Shown in pieces: positions 1-7,164 of a stretch of DNA of 37,912 nt. Origin of the DNA: Proteiniphilum sp. UBA5384 (GTDB lineage Bacteria; Bacteroidota; Bacteroidia; Bacteroidales; Dysgonomonadaceae); NCBI RefSeq assembly GCF_002410825.1, contig NZ_DHOS01000066.1, positions 1-37,912 of the forward strand, written 5' to 3'. The translations under genes were made by a program, and so were the position numbers. The notes beneath the pieces are model-generated. The model had not been told where the DNA came from. It saw only the letters and a list, made by a program, of their open reading frames with translations, and searched no databases. Each line of letters begins with the position of its first letter. Within the stretch, counting starts at the first letter, position 1.

Positions 1-24
1 ATTTATAAATTCAAAACAGGTTCT
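1..24. repeat. Left copy of 24-bp window-terminal inverted repeat
   Basis: Bases 1-24 are the exact reverse complement of bases 37889-37912, and identity stops at base 25. Read outward, both window ends begin AGAACCTGTTTTG and end in TTTATAAAT. Chance identity of 24 bases at both ends is negligible. The simplest reading is that both ends run into copies of one repeat, for example the terminal inverted repeat of an insertion sequence lying outside the window. I do not recognise the element. Confidence 0.85.
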
Positions 25-25
25 T

Positions 26-643
26 ATGCTTACAGATTTAATTCTTATCGGTTATTCAGGGCATGCTTACGTGTGTGCCGATAATGCGTTATTGAATAAT
101 TATGATATTGTCGGTTACTGCGATACGGAAGAGAAACAGGTCAATCCTTTCCAACTGGATTATTTGGGAAAGGAGAAGGAGTATCTCTCTTCTGAAAGAA
201 ATGGGGTGCTCTTTGTCTCTGTTGGTAGTAATAATTTGAGAGAGACAATCATGAAAAGATTTCCCGATAAGGTGTTTGTGAATCTTATTCATCCACGGTC
301 GATTGTTTCTCAAAAAGCGTCTCTCGAACCTGATGCAAATATCCTTGTTGGAGCCGGAGTAATGGTGAATCCTTTGGCGAAAATAGGTAAAGGGGTGATC
401 TTGAATACAGCCTGTGTGGTGGAGCATGAATGTGTGATTGACGAGTATGCGCATATTGCACCGGGAGCCGTCTTGGCCGGGAATGTGAAGATCGGGAAAA
501 GAACATTTGTAGGTGCCAATGCGGTGATAAAGCAAGGTGTTGTGGTGGGAGATAATGTAATTATCGGTGCCGGGTCGGTGGTGATTAATGATGTGCCTGA
601 TGGAGTGACCATCGTGGGTAATCCTGCAAGAGAAAAAATATAA
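26..643 (+). CDS. NeuD/PglD-family sugar O/N-acetyltransferase
   Basis: A 205-residue acyltransferase of the NeuD/PglD type. The N-terminal part (LILIGYSGHA, residues 5-14) is the Rossmann-like sugar-nucleotide-binding segment. Residues about 100-200 are hexapeptide repeats of a left-handed beta helix, ending in IVGNPAR, where acetyl-CoA binds. The active-site His of the family probably lies in VVEHECVIDEYAHIAPGA. By family and context it would acetylate the 4-amino group of a UDP-4-amino-4,6-dideoxy sugar made by the next two genes. The start ATG lies one base inside the 24-bp terminal repeat, and the frame is open further left to the window edge, so the true start could be upstream. It is separated by 16 bases from the aminotransferase gene, suggesting one operon. 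The acceptor (O or N) cannot be read from the sequence. Confidence 0.85.
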   Translation: MLTDLILIGYSGHAYVCADNALLNNYDIVGYCDTEEKQVNPFQLDYLGKEKEYLSSERNGVLFVSVGSNNLRETIMKRFPDKVFVNLIHPRSIVSQKASLEPDANILVGAGVMVNPLAKIGKGVILNTACVVEHECVIDEYAHIAPGAVLAGNVKIGKRTFVGANAVIKQGVVVGDNVIIGAGSVVINDVPDGVTIVGNPAREKI

Positions 644-659
644 AATAATTAAAACGTAT

Positions 660-1817
660 ATGATTCCATTATCAGTGCCCCATTTGAACGGAAACGAATG
701 GGAATATGTAAAAGATTGTCTGGATACGGGGTGGATATCCTCTGCCGGTTCTTATGTGAATCGGTTTGAACAGATGATCGCGGAGTACACGGGTGCGCGC
801 TATGGCGTGGCTTGTATGAACGGTACGGCGGGGTTGCACCTCGCCCAATTGCTGTCGGGGGTGAAACAGGGCGATCATGTGATTGCGCCCAACATTACTT
901 TCGTGGCTACACTAAACGCAGTGACCTACACAGGTGCGGAACCTATCCTGGTGGATGTGAACCCGGAGAACTGGCAGATGGACCTGGATTTGCTGGAGGA
1001 TTTTCTCGGAAAAAATGCTTATCCGGGAAATCCCGGTGCGGGGGAAGAGGAAGGTCGCTATTATTTGCAGTCGACACGTCGGCCGCTAAAAGCCATCGTT
1101 CCTGTACATGTGCTCGGGAACGTGGGGGATATGGACAAGTTGCTCTCCATCGCACTGAAATATAACCTCGCAGTGATTGAGGACAGTACCGAATCATTGG
1201 GGTCGTTCTACAAGGGAAAGCATACCGGCAGGTTCGGGAAGTTCGGAGTGTTCAGCTTCAACGGAAACAAAATTATCTCCGCCGGTGGAGGAGGGATGAT
1301 GGTGACCGATGACGAGGAACTGGCGAAAAAGGCCAAGCATCTGACCACCCAGGCCAAAGCAAGCCCCGAAGAATATTACCATGATGAGATAGGCTACAAT
1401 TACCGGTTGGTAAACGTATTGGCGGCTATCGGCGTGGCGCAGATGGAACAGTTCCCGGCACTGTTGGCCAACAAGAGGAAGATGGATGCTTTCTACCGCA
1501 GTGAGCTGGCAGGGGTGGGGGACATCACTTTCCAGCAGGTACCGGACGGGGTAGAGACCAATTGCTGGTTGTTTACCTTTAAAACCGCCCGTATGTGGGA
1601 GTTGCTGCAGTTCCTGAATAACAACGGGGTACAGTCGCGCCCTTTTTGGGTGCCGATGCACAGTCTTCCCATGTTTGCCAAAAAAATATATGTCTCCCAA
1701 GATAATGTGGCTGCCGGCATCTATGAGAGTTGTATCAGTATCCCAAGTTCGGGAGGTATCACGCAACAGGAACTGGAAGAGGTGGTGGAGCAAATCAAAC
1801 ATTTTTATAACAGGTAA
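660..1817 (+). CDS. LegC/PglE-like DegT/DnrJ/EryC1 aminotransferase
   Basis: A 385-residue PLP-dependent sugar aminotransferase of the DegT/DnrJ/EryC1/StrS family, closest in layout to the LegC subgroup. Visible hallmarks are GWISSAGSYVNRFE near the N-terminus, the PLP-binding region NGTAGLHLA (54-62), the acidic ring-nitrogen contact in VIEDSTESLG (172-181), and the Schiff-base lysine K204 in FSFNGNKIISAGGGG. The expected reaction is transfer of an amino group from glutamate to the 4-keto group of UDP-2-acetamido-4-keto-2,4,6-trideoxyhexose. The 4,6-dehydratase that makes this keto sugar follows after one base, and the acetyltransferase that would use the product precedes it. Length is normal for the family. 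The exact sugar (bacillosamine or legionaminate type) is inferred from neighbours. Confidence 0.87.
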   Translation: MIPLSVPHLNGNEWEYVKDCLDTGWISSAGSYVNRFEQMIAEYTGARYGVACMNGTAGLHLAQLLSGVKQGDHVIAPNITFVATLNAVTYTGAEPILVDVNPENWQMDLDLLEDFLGKNAYPGNPGAGEEEGRYYLQSTRRPLKAIVPVHVLGNVGDMDKLLSIALKYNLAVIEDSTESLGSFYKGKHTGRFGKFGVFSFNGNKIISAGGGGMMVTDDEELAKKAKHLTTQAKASPEEYYHDEIGYNYRLVNVLAAIGVAQMEQFPALLANKRKMDAFYRSELAGVGDITFQQVPDGVETNCWLFTFKTARMWELLQFLNNNGVQSRPFWVPMHSLPMFAKKIYVSQDNVAAGIYESCISIPSSGGITQQELEEVVEQIKHFYNR

Positions 1818-1818
1818 G

Positions 1819-3030
1819 ATGATGTATATTGATATACCGGAATTTATAAAGGAGTATATTACCAAAAGGCCGGAGAGCCTTTTTTTAAGAGATATCGAGA
1901 ATTACAGGGAGATACTGTCGGAACGGATCGACGGGAAATCGGTATTGGTGATCGGTGGAGCGGGTACCATCGGGTCGTCGTATATCGAAGCGGTGTTGCA
2001 GTTTAAACCCGGACGACTGTATGTGGTAGATACCAATGAGAACGGGTTGACCGAACTCACGCGTCATCTACGCAGTAAACCAGACCAGTATATCCCTGAT
2101 GATTATAAGACTTATCCGATGTCGTTCGGCGATGAGGTGTTTAAAAAAATGTTCGTGAACGAAGGCCCTTTCGAGATTGTTGCTAATTTTGCGGCACATA
2201 AGCATGTGCGCTCGGAAAAGGATAAGTACTCCATCGAAGCGATGATCGAGAATAACGTTTTCAAGGCGAAAGCATTTCTGGACTTGTTGCTGGAACATAA
2301 ACCGGAGCGTTTCTTCTGTGTCTCGACCGACAAGGCGGCCAATCCGGTAAATGTGATGGGAGCTTCCAAAAAATTGATGGAGGAGGTAATCATGGCTTAT
2401 AGCGACCGATTGCATATCGCTACGGCACGTTTCGCCAATGTGGCTTTTTCCAACGGTTCATTGCTGGCTGGTTATATGGAGCGGCTAATGAAAAAGCAGC
2501 CCTTGTCGTGCCCTTCGGATGTGAAACGCTTTTTTGTCTCACCTGAAGAGAGCGGACAGATCTGTATGCTGGCTTGCATGCTCGGCGAAAGTGGAGATAT
2601 CCTTTTTCCTAAGCTGGAAGAAGAGAAGATGATCTATTTCCGGGATATAACCGAAGATTTCTTTAGGGTGATGGGACGGAAGACAAATCAATGCAGCTCG
2701 GAAGAGGAAGCCAAGCGGAAAGCGGCTGCCGTGTCTCCACACGATCCTTATCCTGTCTATTATTTTTCTTCCGACACGTCGGGAGAGAAATTGTATGAAG
2801 AATTCTATACGGAGAATGACGAGTTGGATATGACTTCTTTCAACGGGCTGGGAGTGGTGAAGAATGCGAAAAAGGAACCGATATCCAAGGTCAACCGTAC
2901 GCTGGACGAACTGAAGCAATTGATGAATTCGGGAGATTATAATAAGGCGGATATTGTTAACTTGTTGAAAAATTATATCCCCAACTTTGAACATATTGAG
3001 ACCGGAAAAAGTTTAGACCAGAAAATGTAA
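1819..3030 (+). CDS. UDP-N-acetylglucosamine 4,6-dehydratase-type SDR enzyme (CapD/PglF/LegB-like)
   Basis: A 403-residue extended SDR protein of the Polysacc_synt_2 family. It carries the NAD(P)-binding motif GGAGTIG (residues 46-52) followed by VVDTNENGL. It also has the FAAHKHV segment and VSTDKAANPVNVMGASKK. Here M180 replaces the usual SDR tyrosine while K184 is kept, as in CapD/PglF-type configuration-retaining dehydratases. There is no long N-terminal membrane domain as in Campylobacter PglF, so this is a soluble short form resembling LegB. I chose ATG 1819 (1822 is equally possible) because it follows the aminotransferase stop by one base; an upstream ATG at 1675 would lie deep inside that gene. 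Predicted role: UDP-GlcNAc to the 4-keto-6-deoxy intermediate. A degenerate copy of its 3' end occurs at 6836-6895. Confidence 0.85.
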   Translation: MMYIDIPEFIKEYITKRPESLFLRDIENYREILSERIDGKSVLVIGGAGTIGSSYIEAVLQFKPGRLYVVDTNENGLTELTRHLRSKPDQYIPDDYKTYPMSFGDEVFKKMFVNEGPFEIVANFAAHKHVRSEKDKYSIEAMIENNVFKAKAFLDLLLEHKPERFFCVSTDKAANPVNVMGASKKLMEEVIMAYSDRLHIATARFANVAFSNGSLLAGYMERLMKKQPLSCPSDVKRFFVSPEESGQICMLACMLGESGDILFPKLEEEKMIYFRDITEDFFRVMGRKTNQCSSEEEAKRKAAAVSPHDPYPVYYFSSDTSGEKLYEEFYTENDELDMTSFNGLGVVKNAKKEPISKVNRTLDELKQLMNSGDYNKADIVNLLKNYIPNFEHIETGKSLDQKM

Positions 3031-3035
3031 GAACT

Positions 3036-3707
3036 ATGTACGAATTTACAAAGAGAACATTTGATATTTTGAGTTCGGCGATCGCTTTAATTATTCTTTC
3101 TCCTTTGCTAATTCCGGTAATTATCGGCTTAAAACTGACGGGCGAGGGGGAGATCTGGTATTTTCAGGAGCGCGTAGGTTATAAAAACAGGCGGTTTAAT
3201 ATTTTTAAGTTTGCTACCATGTTAAAAGGCAGCAGCAAAATGCCCGGAGGATTTATCACGACGAAAAAAGATCCGCGCACCACACCGATGGGTGGATTCT
3301 TGAGAAAGTCGAAAATTAACGAACTCCCGCAGTTGATCAATATCCTGATCGGCGATATGTCGGTGGTCGGTCCGCGTCCGGTGATGCCGCAGAGTTTCGA
3401 GGCTTATCCAGAGGATATCCGGGCAGTCATCTACAATGTGAAACCGGGATTGACAGGAATCGGGTCTATCATATTCCGTGATGAGGAAGAACTGATTACC
3501 CGGGTGAAAGAGCGCGGTGGTGATATATGGGATTTTTACAAAAATACGATTTATCCCTTCAAAGGACGATTAGAGCAGTGGTATCAACAACACCACTCAT
3601 TTTTGACCGATATGAAACTCATTGTTCTTACCGCATGGGTAATTGTATCTCCCAATAGCCAACTGATGTATAAATGGTTCAAGGACTTGCCCGAAAGACC
3701 TTTCTGA
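3036..3707 (+). CDS. PglC-type phosphoglycosyl transferase (initiating sugar transferase)
   Basis: A 223-residue bacterial sugar transferase (PF02397 type). It begins with one membrane-inserted hydrophobic segment (residues about 10-32, ILSSAIALIILSPLLIPVII). FQERVGYKNRRFNIFKFATM follows, then ITTKKDPRTTPMGGFLRKSKINELPQLINIL, and GDMSVVGPRPVMP, the conserved core of monotopic phosphoglycosyl transferases. It would move a sugar 1-phosphate from the UDP-sugar made by the three preceding genes onto undecaprenyl phosphate at the cytoplasmic face, starting a repeat unit. The C-terminus, ending SQLMYKWFKDLPERPF, extends past the core and looks lineage-specific. It lies five bases after the dehydratase. 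A collapsed paralogue with the same spacing lies at 6901-7020. Confidence 0.9.
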   Translation: MYEFTKRTFDILSSAIALIILSPLLIPVIIGLKLTGEGEIWYFQERVGYKNRRFNIFKFATMLKGSSKMPGGFITTKKDPRTTPMGGFLRKSKINELPQLINILIGDMSVVGPRPVMPQSFEAYPEDIRAVIYNVKPGLTGIGSIIFRDEEELITRVKERGGDIWDFYKNTIYPFKGRLEQWYQQHHSFLTDMKLIVLTAWVIVSPNSQLMYKWFKDLPERPF

Positions 3708-3802
3708 TCTGTAATACTATTGTAGCAGTTATTTTTCTTTTATATTAAGTAATTCCATTTCCAAAACGTAGTTTAATTCATAGAGTAAATAATAGATTTG
3801 TT

Positions 3803-4195
3803 ATGCTGATCAACGAACAGTTATTAGACGAAGTGACAGCCAAGGCGAAAATAAGCGAACGGCTGCGGATGAATTTCAACCTGCACGACAGCCTCGAGGC
3901 CAAGGCACAGAGGCTGTTAAACGCCCTCGAACCGGGCACAGTCCTTCCAATCCACCGGCACCGGAATACAGCCGAAACATACATCGTCCTCCGCGGAAGC
4001 ATGAAAGTATTGTTCTATAACGACAAGAAAGAACTGACCGGTGAATCCATCATCGACCCCAAACAAAAAGAATACGGCATTCATCTCCCCGCCGGGCAAT
4101 GGCACACACTGGAAGTACTGGAGCCGGGCACCGTGCTCTTCGAGGTGAAAGACGGCCCCTACATCCCCTTCGGCAAAGAGGATATCTTGGGATGA
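3803..4195 (+). CDS. WbuC-like cupin metalloprotein
   Basis: A 130-residue single-domain cupin. Motif 1 is PIHRHRNTAETYIVLRG, giving two His and one Glu metal ligands. Motif 2 is GIHLPAGQWHTLEVL, giving the last His. The N-terminal RMNFNLHD segment and overall length fit the WbuC family found in polysaccharide biosynthesis clusters, whose reaction is not firmly known. It stands 95 bases after the initiating transferase and is the last recognisable glycan gene before the accessory island. A weak TAGATTTG box directly before the ATG is too close to act as a promoter for this start. The cupin fold is clear; the WbuC assignment rests on recognition of motif pattern and context. Confidence 0.8.
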   Translation: MLINEQLLDEVTAKAKISERLRMNFNLHDSLEAKAQRLLNALEPGTVLPIHRHRNTAETYIVLRGSMKVLFYNDKKELTGESIIDPKQKEYGIHLPAGQWHTLEVLEPGTVLFEVKDGPYIPFGKEDILG

Positions 4196-4479
4196 TGAAC
4201 TTAGCAGGACCTGGAGACAAAATGCAATTAGAAAAATTAAGAAATACTCATGTTGCCTCAAAACTTAAATACGAATAGAAAAGATTAATTTTCTCTCCAA
4301 TGAAGTAGATTGATATGTATAAAATTACGGAGAAGTTAATTTGCTCTATATGTCACCTTTAACAATTAGAGGAAAAATGGAAAGGGCCAATGAAAGCATT
4401 ACAGAAGTTTTTAATTACGTAAATCATTGTCCCCACCGGCAAATGCCCCACTGCTTCCTTCCATTTTTTACTTTATTGA

Positions 4480-4689
4480 TTTACAGTAAAAAAGGAGTCT
4501 GATTTTGAATTGGACCTGGATTATGGCTGCAGAATTTATCATGAAGAAGACCGATCCCAACGTAAAAAATTCTTACTATTAGAAGAGGAGCAATATAGCA
4601 CCCAAAAAGCAAAGGAAAGATTTAGCCAACAGGATATTGATCGTTTGCCCATACCTGAAGTTCTAAAATATATGGATAGTTATTGTTGA
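4480..4689 (+). pseudogene. Unidentified 3'-terminal gene fragment
   Basis: After a TGA at 4477 the frame stays open for 69 codons and ends at TGA 4687-4689, with no ATG/GTG start before its last few codons. The peptide is highly charged and gene-like (for example YGCRIYHEEDRSQRKKFLL, and later QQDIDRLPIPEVLKYMDSY). This suggests the carboxy end of a lost gene. I do not recognise the family. It could also be a chance open frame in AT-rich DNA. Confidence 0.3.
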
Positions 4690-4869
4690 AAAAAATCTTT
4701 TTTGCGGGGAACCATGACACGACAGCGTATTCCGGTGATGTTGACCCCTTCCGTTCTCCCGGAGGGCACTTTGAAGATAAAAGTATATTCGGAGTTCTTT
4801 TGGTAGTCATGGGGTGATAGGTCAACATGGGCAATTGAGTACAAAATAATTAATTAAAAAAGAAAATCC

Positions 4870-4914
4870 GTTGCAAAAATATTATGGTTGATTTATTTGT
4901 TGTAAATTTGCAAC
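4870..4914. promoter_or_regulatory. Candidate operator/promoter of the XRE-ImmA-PIN module
   Basis: Positions 4899-4914 form a near-perfect 16-bp palindrome, GTTGTAAATTTGCAAC (14 of 16 bases symmetric). A further half-site GTTGCAAA lies at 4870-4877 and is the inverse of the distal half TTTGCAAC. The palindrome contains TAAATTTG (4903-4910), which matches the Bacteroidota -7 box TAnnTTTG. The first ATG of the module is 24 bases downstream. The arrangement suggests an autoregulatory site where a bound dimer would block the promoter. Binding by the XRE protein is inferred. Confidence 0.5.
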
Positions 4915-4937
4915 ATCAAACTAACTGAGAGGTGAAA

Positions 4938-5267
4938 ATGAAAACAACAAACAATCTGAAAGCATTCAGGGAAGCTTCCGGATTTACGCAAGAAAGGGTC
5001 GCCTCTTTTCTCTCCATAGAGAGAGGCGCTTTAGCCAACTATGAGATAGGCAGCCGTGAAACTCCCTTGCCTGTACTTATCAGGTTATCTGATTTGTATG
5101 GTGTGGATATTGCCGACTTTTATGAAATGGATCCGGAAAAAGTGAAGGACGCTTTACTCTGTTCATTCAGGATGGAAGACTTGTCTGATGAGGATCTAAA
5201 GGAAATATCCTCTTTTAAAGAGGTCGTCAAATCATATCTGAAAATGGGATATATAGCACAAGAATGA
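4938..5267 (+). CDS. XRE-family helix-turn-helix regulator
   Basis: A 109-residue XRE/Cro-C1 regulator. The helix-turn-helix spans residues about 5-60: LKAFREASGFTQERVASFL, then IERGALANYEIGSR as recognition part, then LIRLSDLYGVDIADFYEM. The C-terminal third is acidic and may contact the protease partner. I chose ATG 4938 because GAGAGG precedes it at Shine-Dalgarno distance; GTG 4932 would add two residues. The gene overlaps the following ImmA/IrrE gene by four bases (ATGA), implying translational coupling. In known XRE-ImmA pairs the metalloprotease cleaves or inactivates the repressor under stress, and such pairs have also been described as toxin-antitoxin-like. Which applies here cannot be told from the sequence. 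Confidence 0.85.
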   Translation: MKTTNNLKAFREASGFTQERVASFLSIERGALANYEIGSRETPLPVLIRLSDLYGVDIADFYEMDPEKVKDALLCSFRMEDLSDEDLKEISSFKEVVKSYLKMGYIAQE

Positions 5268-5977
5268 CGAAGGATATCATTGAAATAAGAGCCAGTGAAT
5301 TGAGATCTGAATGGGGATTATCTTCCGACGAACCCATTCAGGTCAAGCCTCTGCTGTTGAAATTAGACATCCTCACCCTGTTCAGACCTTTGGATGATGA
5401 TTTCTCGGGGATGTGTTTAAAAAGGAACAACAGCCGGTTTATCTTAATTAATGCAAATCATCCCATAGGCAGGCAACACTTTACTATCGCACATGAGCTT
5501 TACCATCTTTTTGTGCAGGAAACTTTTGAGGTTCATTACTGCAACCCGGGAAGTAAAAACTCATCGAAACAGGAAAAAGAGGCCGATTTCTTTGCCTCCG
5601 TTTTATTGATGCCTCAAATGGGGATCAAAAAAATGATACCTGAACCGGAACTCATGGTGAAAGATGTATCTTTGGCTACCTTGTTGAAATTGGAGCATTA
5701 TTTTGGGGTATCGAGAGGTGCATTGCTTGTTCGATTAAGTTTCCTGAAACTAATATCCAATGATGTTTTTAATCGCTTGACAGAAAAACCGGTAGTTCGT
5801 TCCGCCAAAGAGTATGGTTACGATACTACATTGTATTTGCCTGGGAATAATGGCATAGTCGTCGGGGATTATGGGGTAAGAGCAAGGGCCTTGTTTGAAC
5901 GGGGGAAGATTTCGGAAGGTCATTATGTCGAGCTTTTATCAAAAATTGGGGTTGATCCTACTCAAAACCACGACTAA
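5264..5977 (+). CDS. ImmA/IrrE-family metallo-endopeptidase
   Basis: A 237-residue protein of the ImmA/IrrE family (formerly COG2856, DUF955). The zinc motif HELYH is at residues 77-81 and the third-ligand segment EKEADFFAS at 104-112 (likely E106), so the catalytic site appears intact. The N-terminal RASELRSEWGLSSDEPIQVKPLLLKLDI is typical of the family. The C-terminal 100 residues form a second, less conserved domain, as in IrrE-like proteins that sense and cleave a partner. The start overlaps the XRE stop by four bases, and a PIN-like gene follows after 13 bases. Expected role: site-specific cleavage of the cognate XRE regulator in the cytoplasm. The substrate is inferred from pairing only. 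Confidence 0.87.
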   Translation: MTKDIIEIRASELRSEWGLSSDEPIQVKPLLLKLDILTLFRPLDDDFSGMCLKRNNSRFILINANHPIGRQHFTIAHELYHLFVQETFEVHYCNPGSKNSSKQEKEADFFASVLLMPQMGIKKMIPEPELMVKDVSLATLLKLEHYFGVSRGALLVRLSFLKLISNDVFNRLTEKPVVRSAKEYGYDTTLYLPGNNGIVVGDYGVRARALFERGKISEGHYVELLSKIGVDPTQNHD

Positions 5978-5990
5978 TCAGTGACAGGCC

Positions 5991-6515
5991 ATGAGCAACG
6001 GGAAATCAATAAAAGTAATTTTAGATTCGGATGTGATCATTCATTTTATTAAAGGTGGTTGCCTGAATTTGCTTCCCCAAATATTGCCAATGTATTCTTT
6101 TGTGATATTGAACATGGTATATGATCATGAGTTAGCTGCGGCACACCGGGTGATTATCCAGAATACCGTAAATCTCTTAAAAACGATAACCATTGAAAAA
6201 TGGGAACCATTAAAAGAGGAACGGCAGGAATTTATAATTCTCCAGAAAAAATTCGGATTGGGTGAAAGTGCTTCCATGGTATATTGTAAATACAGGAATG
6301 ATGTCTTGGCCAGCAGCAATCTGAAAGATATAGTGGACTATTGCGAAGAAAATAAAATCACCTATTTTACGACGATAGACTTTTTATATCAAGCGATGGT
6401 CTCCAAAGTAATGACTGAAAAAGAATGCGATAGATTTATTGCAGAAGTGACTTCAAAAGGGAGCAAATTGCCGGTAACCAAGATGAGCGGATTTACTCCA
6501 CGGTTACGATTATAA
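5991..6515 (+). CDS. PIN-like domain protein of the XRE-ImmA module
   Basis: A 174-residue protein with a PIN-like layout. ILDSDVIIHF (D12, D14) gives the first acidic motif, FGLGESASMVYC (E92) the central one, and FTTIDFLY (D130) a late acidic residue. The usual LLTDD motif is replaced by LASSN (106-110), so catalytic competence as an RNase is uncertain. The first 15 residues are lysine-rich with no signal peptide. It follows ImmA/IrrE by 13 bases in the same direction and probably shares the operon. PIN proteins are best known as toxin ribonucleases; COG2856 proteins with XRE and PIN-like partners recur in toxin-antitoxin-like loci. A toxin role is a hypothesis, and a structural or sensor role is possible. 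Confidence 0.65.
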   Translation: MSNGKSIKVILDSDVIIHFIKGGCLNLLPQILPMYSFVILNMVYDHELAAAHRVIIQNTVNLLKTITIEKWEPLKEERQEFIILQKKFGLGESASMVYCKYRNDVLASSNLKDIVDYCEENKITYFTTIDFLYQAMVSKVMTEKECDRFIAEVTSKGSKLPVTKMSGFTPRLRL

Positions 6516-6835
6516 GCAAAGAAGAATTTATCTCACCCTTGCACATGGAACATGGCGAATTACTCTTATTAAACACACTGCAAACAAACAATGCACTTTA
6601 TGATTCATAAGCGAAAAGAACCATACTCAATTGAAGAACTGAAAGACAACAAGATTTGAAACCCAATACCATATCAGTGGAGAGTACGTTTTTTTCAACG
6701 GAAGAAAATTGTAAAGTAATCATCAATAAGAGCTTTCTACATATCCGAAACTATTTTCAGCACCTCATCGTTTTGACGCTTTTCAGTGTAAACAAATAAA
6801 TATCAAATTATCCTTAGATTCGCATATTAAAGAGG
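6516..6835. other. Gene-free AT-rich stretch
   Basis: About 320 bases follow the PIN-like gene. Only two tiny ATG frames are present (22 codons at 6547-6612 and 23 codons at 6590-6658, the latter reading HKRKEPYSIEELKDNKI), neither recognised. No terminator hairpin was convincing. It borders the degenerate dehydratase-transferase copy at 6836. Confidence 0.5.
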
Positions 6836-7020
6836 AATTATATCCCCAATCTTGAACATGTTGAAGCCGGAAAATATTTGGATCATAACATGTAAGATTC
6901 ATGTACGAATTAAAAAAGCGAATATTTGATATCCTGATCGGTAATATGTCGGTAATTGTATTTTTCAACAGCCAACTGATGTGTAAATAGTTCAGGGATC
7001 TGCTCGAAAGTCCTTTCTGA
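6836..7020 (+). pseudogene. Collapsed duplicate of the dehydratase-PGT junction
   Basis: Three collinear blocks match the region at 2970-3707. 6836-6930 resembles the dehydratase 3' end, its TAA, the five-base spacer and the first codons of the transferase (2970-3067). 6931-6953 matches 3342-3364. 6952-7020 matches 3639-3707, including the final TGA. Two internal stretches of the transferase, about 275 each, are gone, yet the reading frame is preserved: ATG 6901 reads MYELKKRIFDILIGNMSV, then SQLMCK, then a TAG (6988-6990) where the intact gene has a Trp codon, then FRDLLESPF and the natural stop. The upstream part reads NYIPNLEHVEAGKYLDHNM and ends at TAA 6893-6895. This is a relic of a second dehydratase-transferase pair. 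It is unlikely to make a functional protein. Confidence 0.85.
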
Positions 7021-7071
7021 GAAAAGGAATAATATGGTGAATAGCTGTGCAAATGACCGAAGGGCGTTAGG

Positions 7072-7121
7072 ATTCTATAAGAATAGAATTCGGGTAGTTT
7101 GAATTAATTATATTATTTTTG
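7072..7121 (+). promoter_or_regulatory. Candidate promoter region of the wza-wzc pair
   Basis: TATTTTTG at 7114-7121 matches the Bacteroidota -7 box TAnnTTTG, with a poor -33 candidate TTCG at 7089-7092. Just upstream is a 7-bp inverted repeat, ATTCTAT (7072-7078) and ATAGAAT (7083-7089), that could bind a regulator. The coding start is 44 bases downstream. Confidence 0.4.
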
Positions 7122-7164
7122 TGGCGTTTGAAAAAAACAATTGAAAATAACTAGTTTTAATCGA

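Larger units (their letters stand above)
4196..4931. other. AT-rich non-coding stretch with decayed coding fragments
   Basis: About 740 bases lie between the cupin and the XRE gene without an intact recognisable gene, and base composition is visibly more AT-rich than on either side. A 41-codon ATG frame at 4377-4502 is unrecognised. A start-less open frame at 4480-4689 is described separately. Positions 4700-4815 (+ strand) read as another start-less peptide containing GNHDTTAYSGDVDPFRSP, which I cannot assign. The last 60 bases hold the palindromic operator candidate of the XRE gene. The pattern fits an old insertion or recombination site. Confidence 0.5.

Noticed and set aside
3793..3800. 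TAGATTTG as promoter of the cupin gene
   Set aside because: Transcription would begin at or after the ATG at 3803 and no -33 box is present at the right distance.
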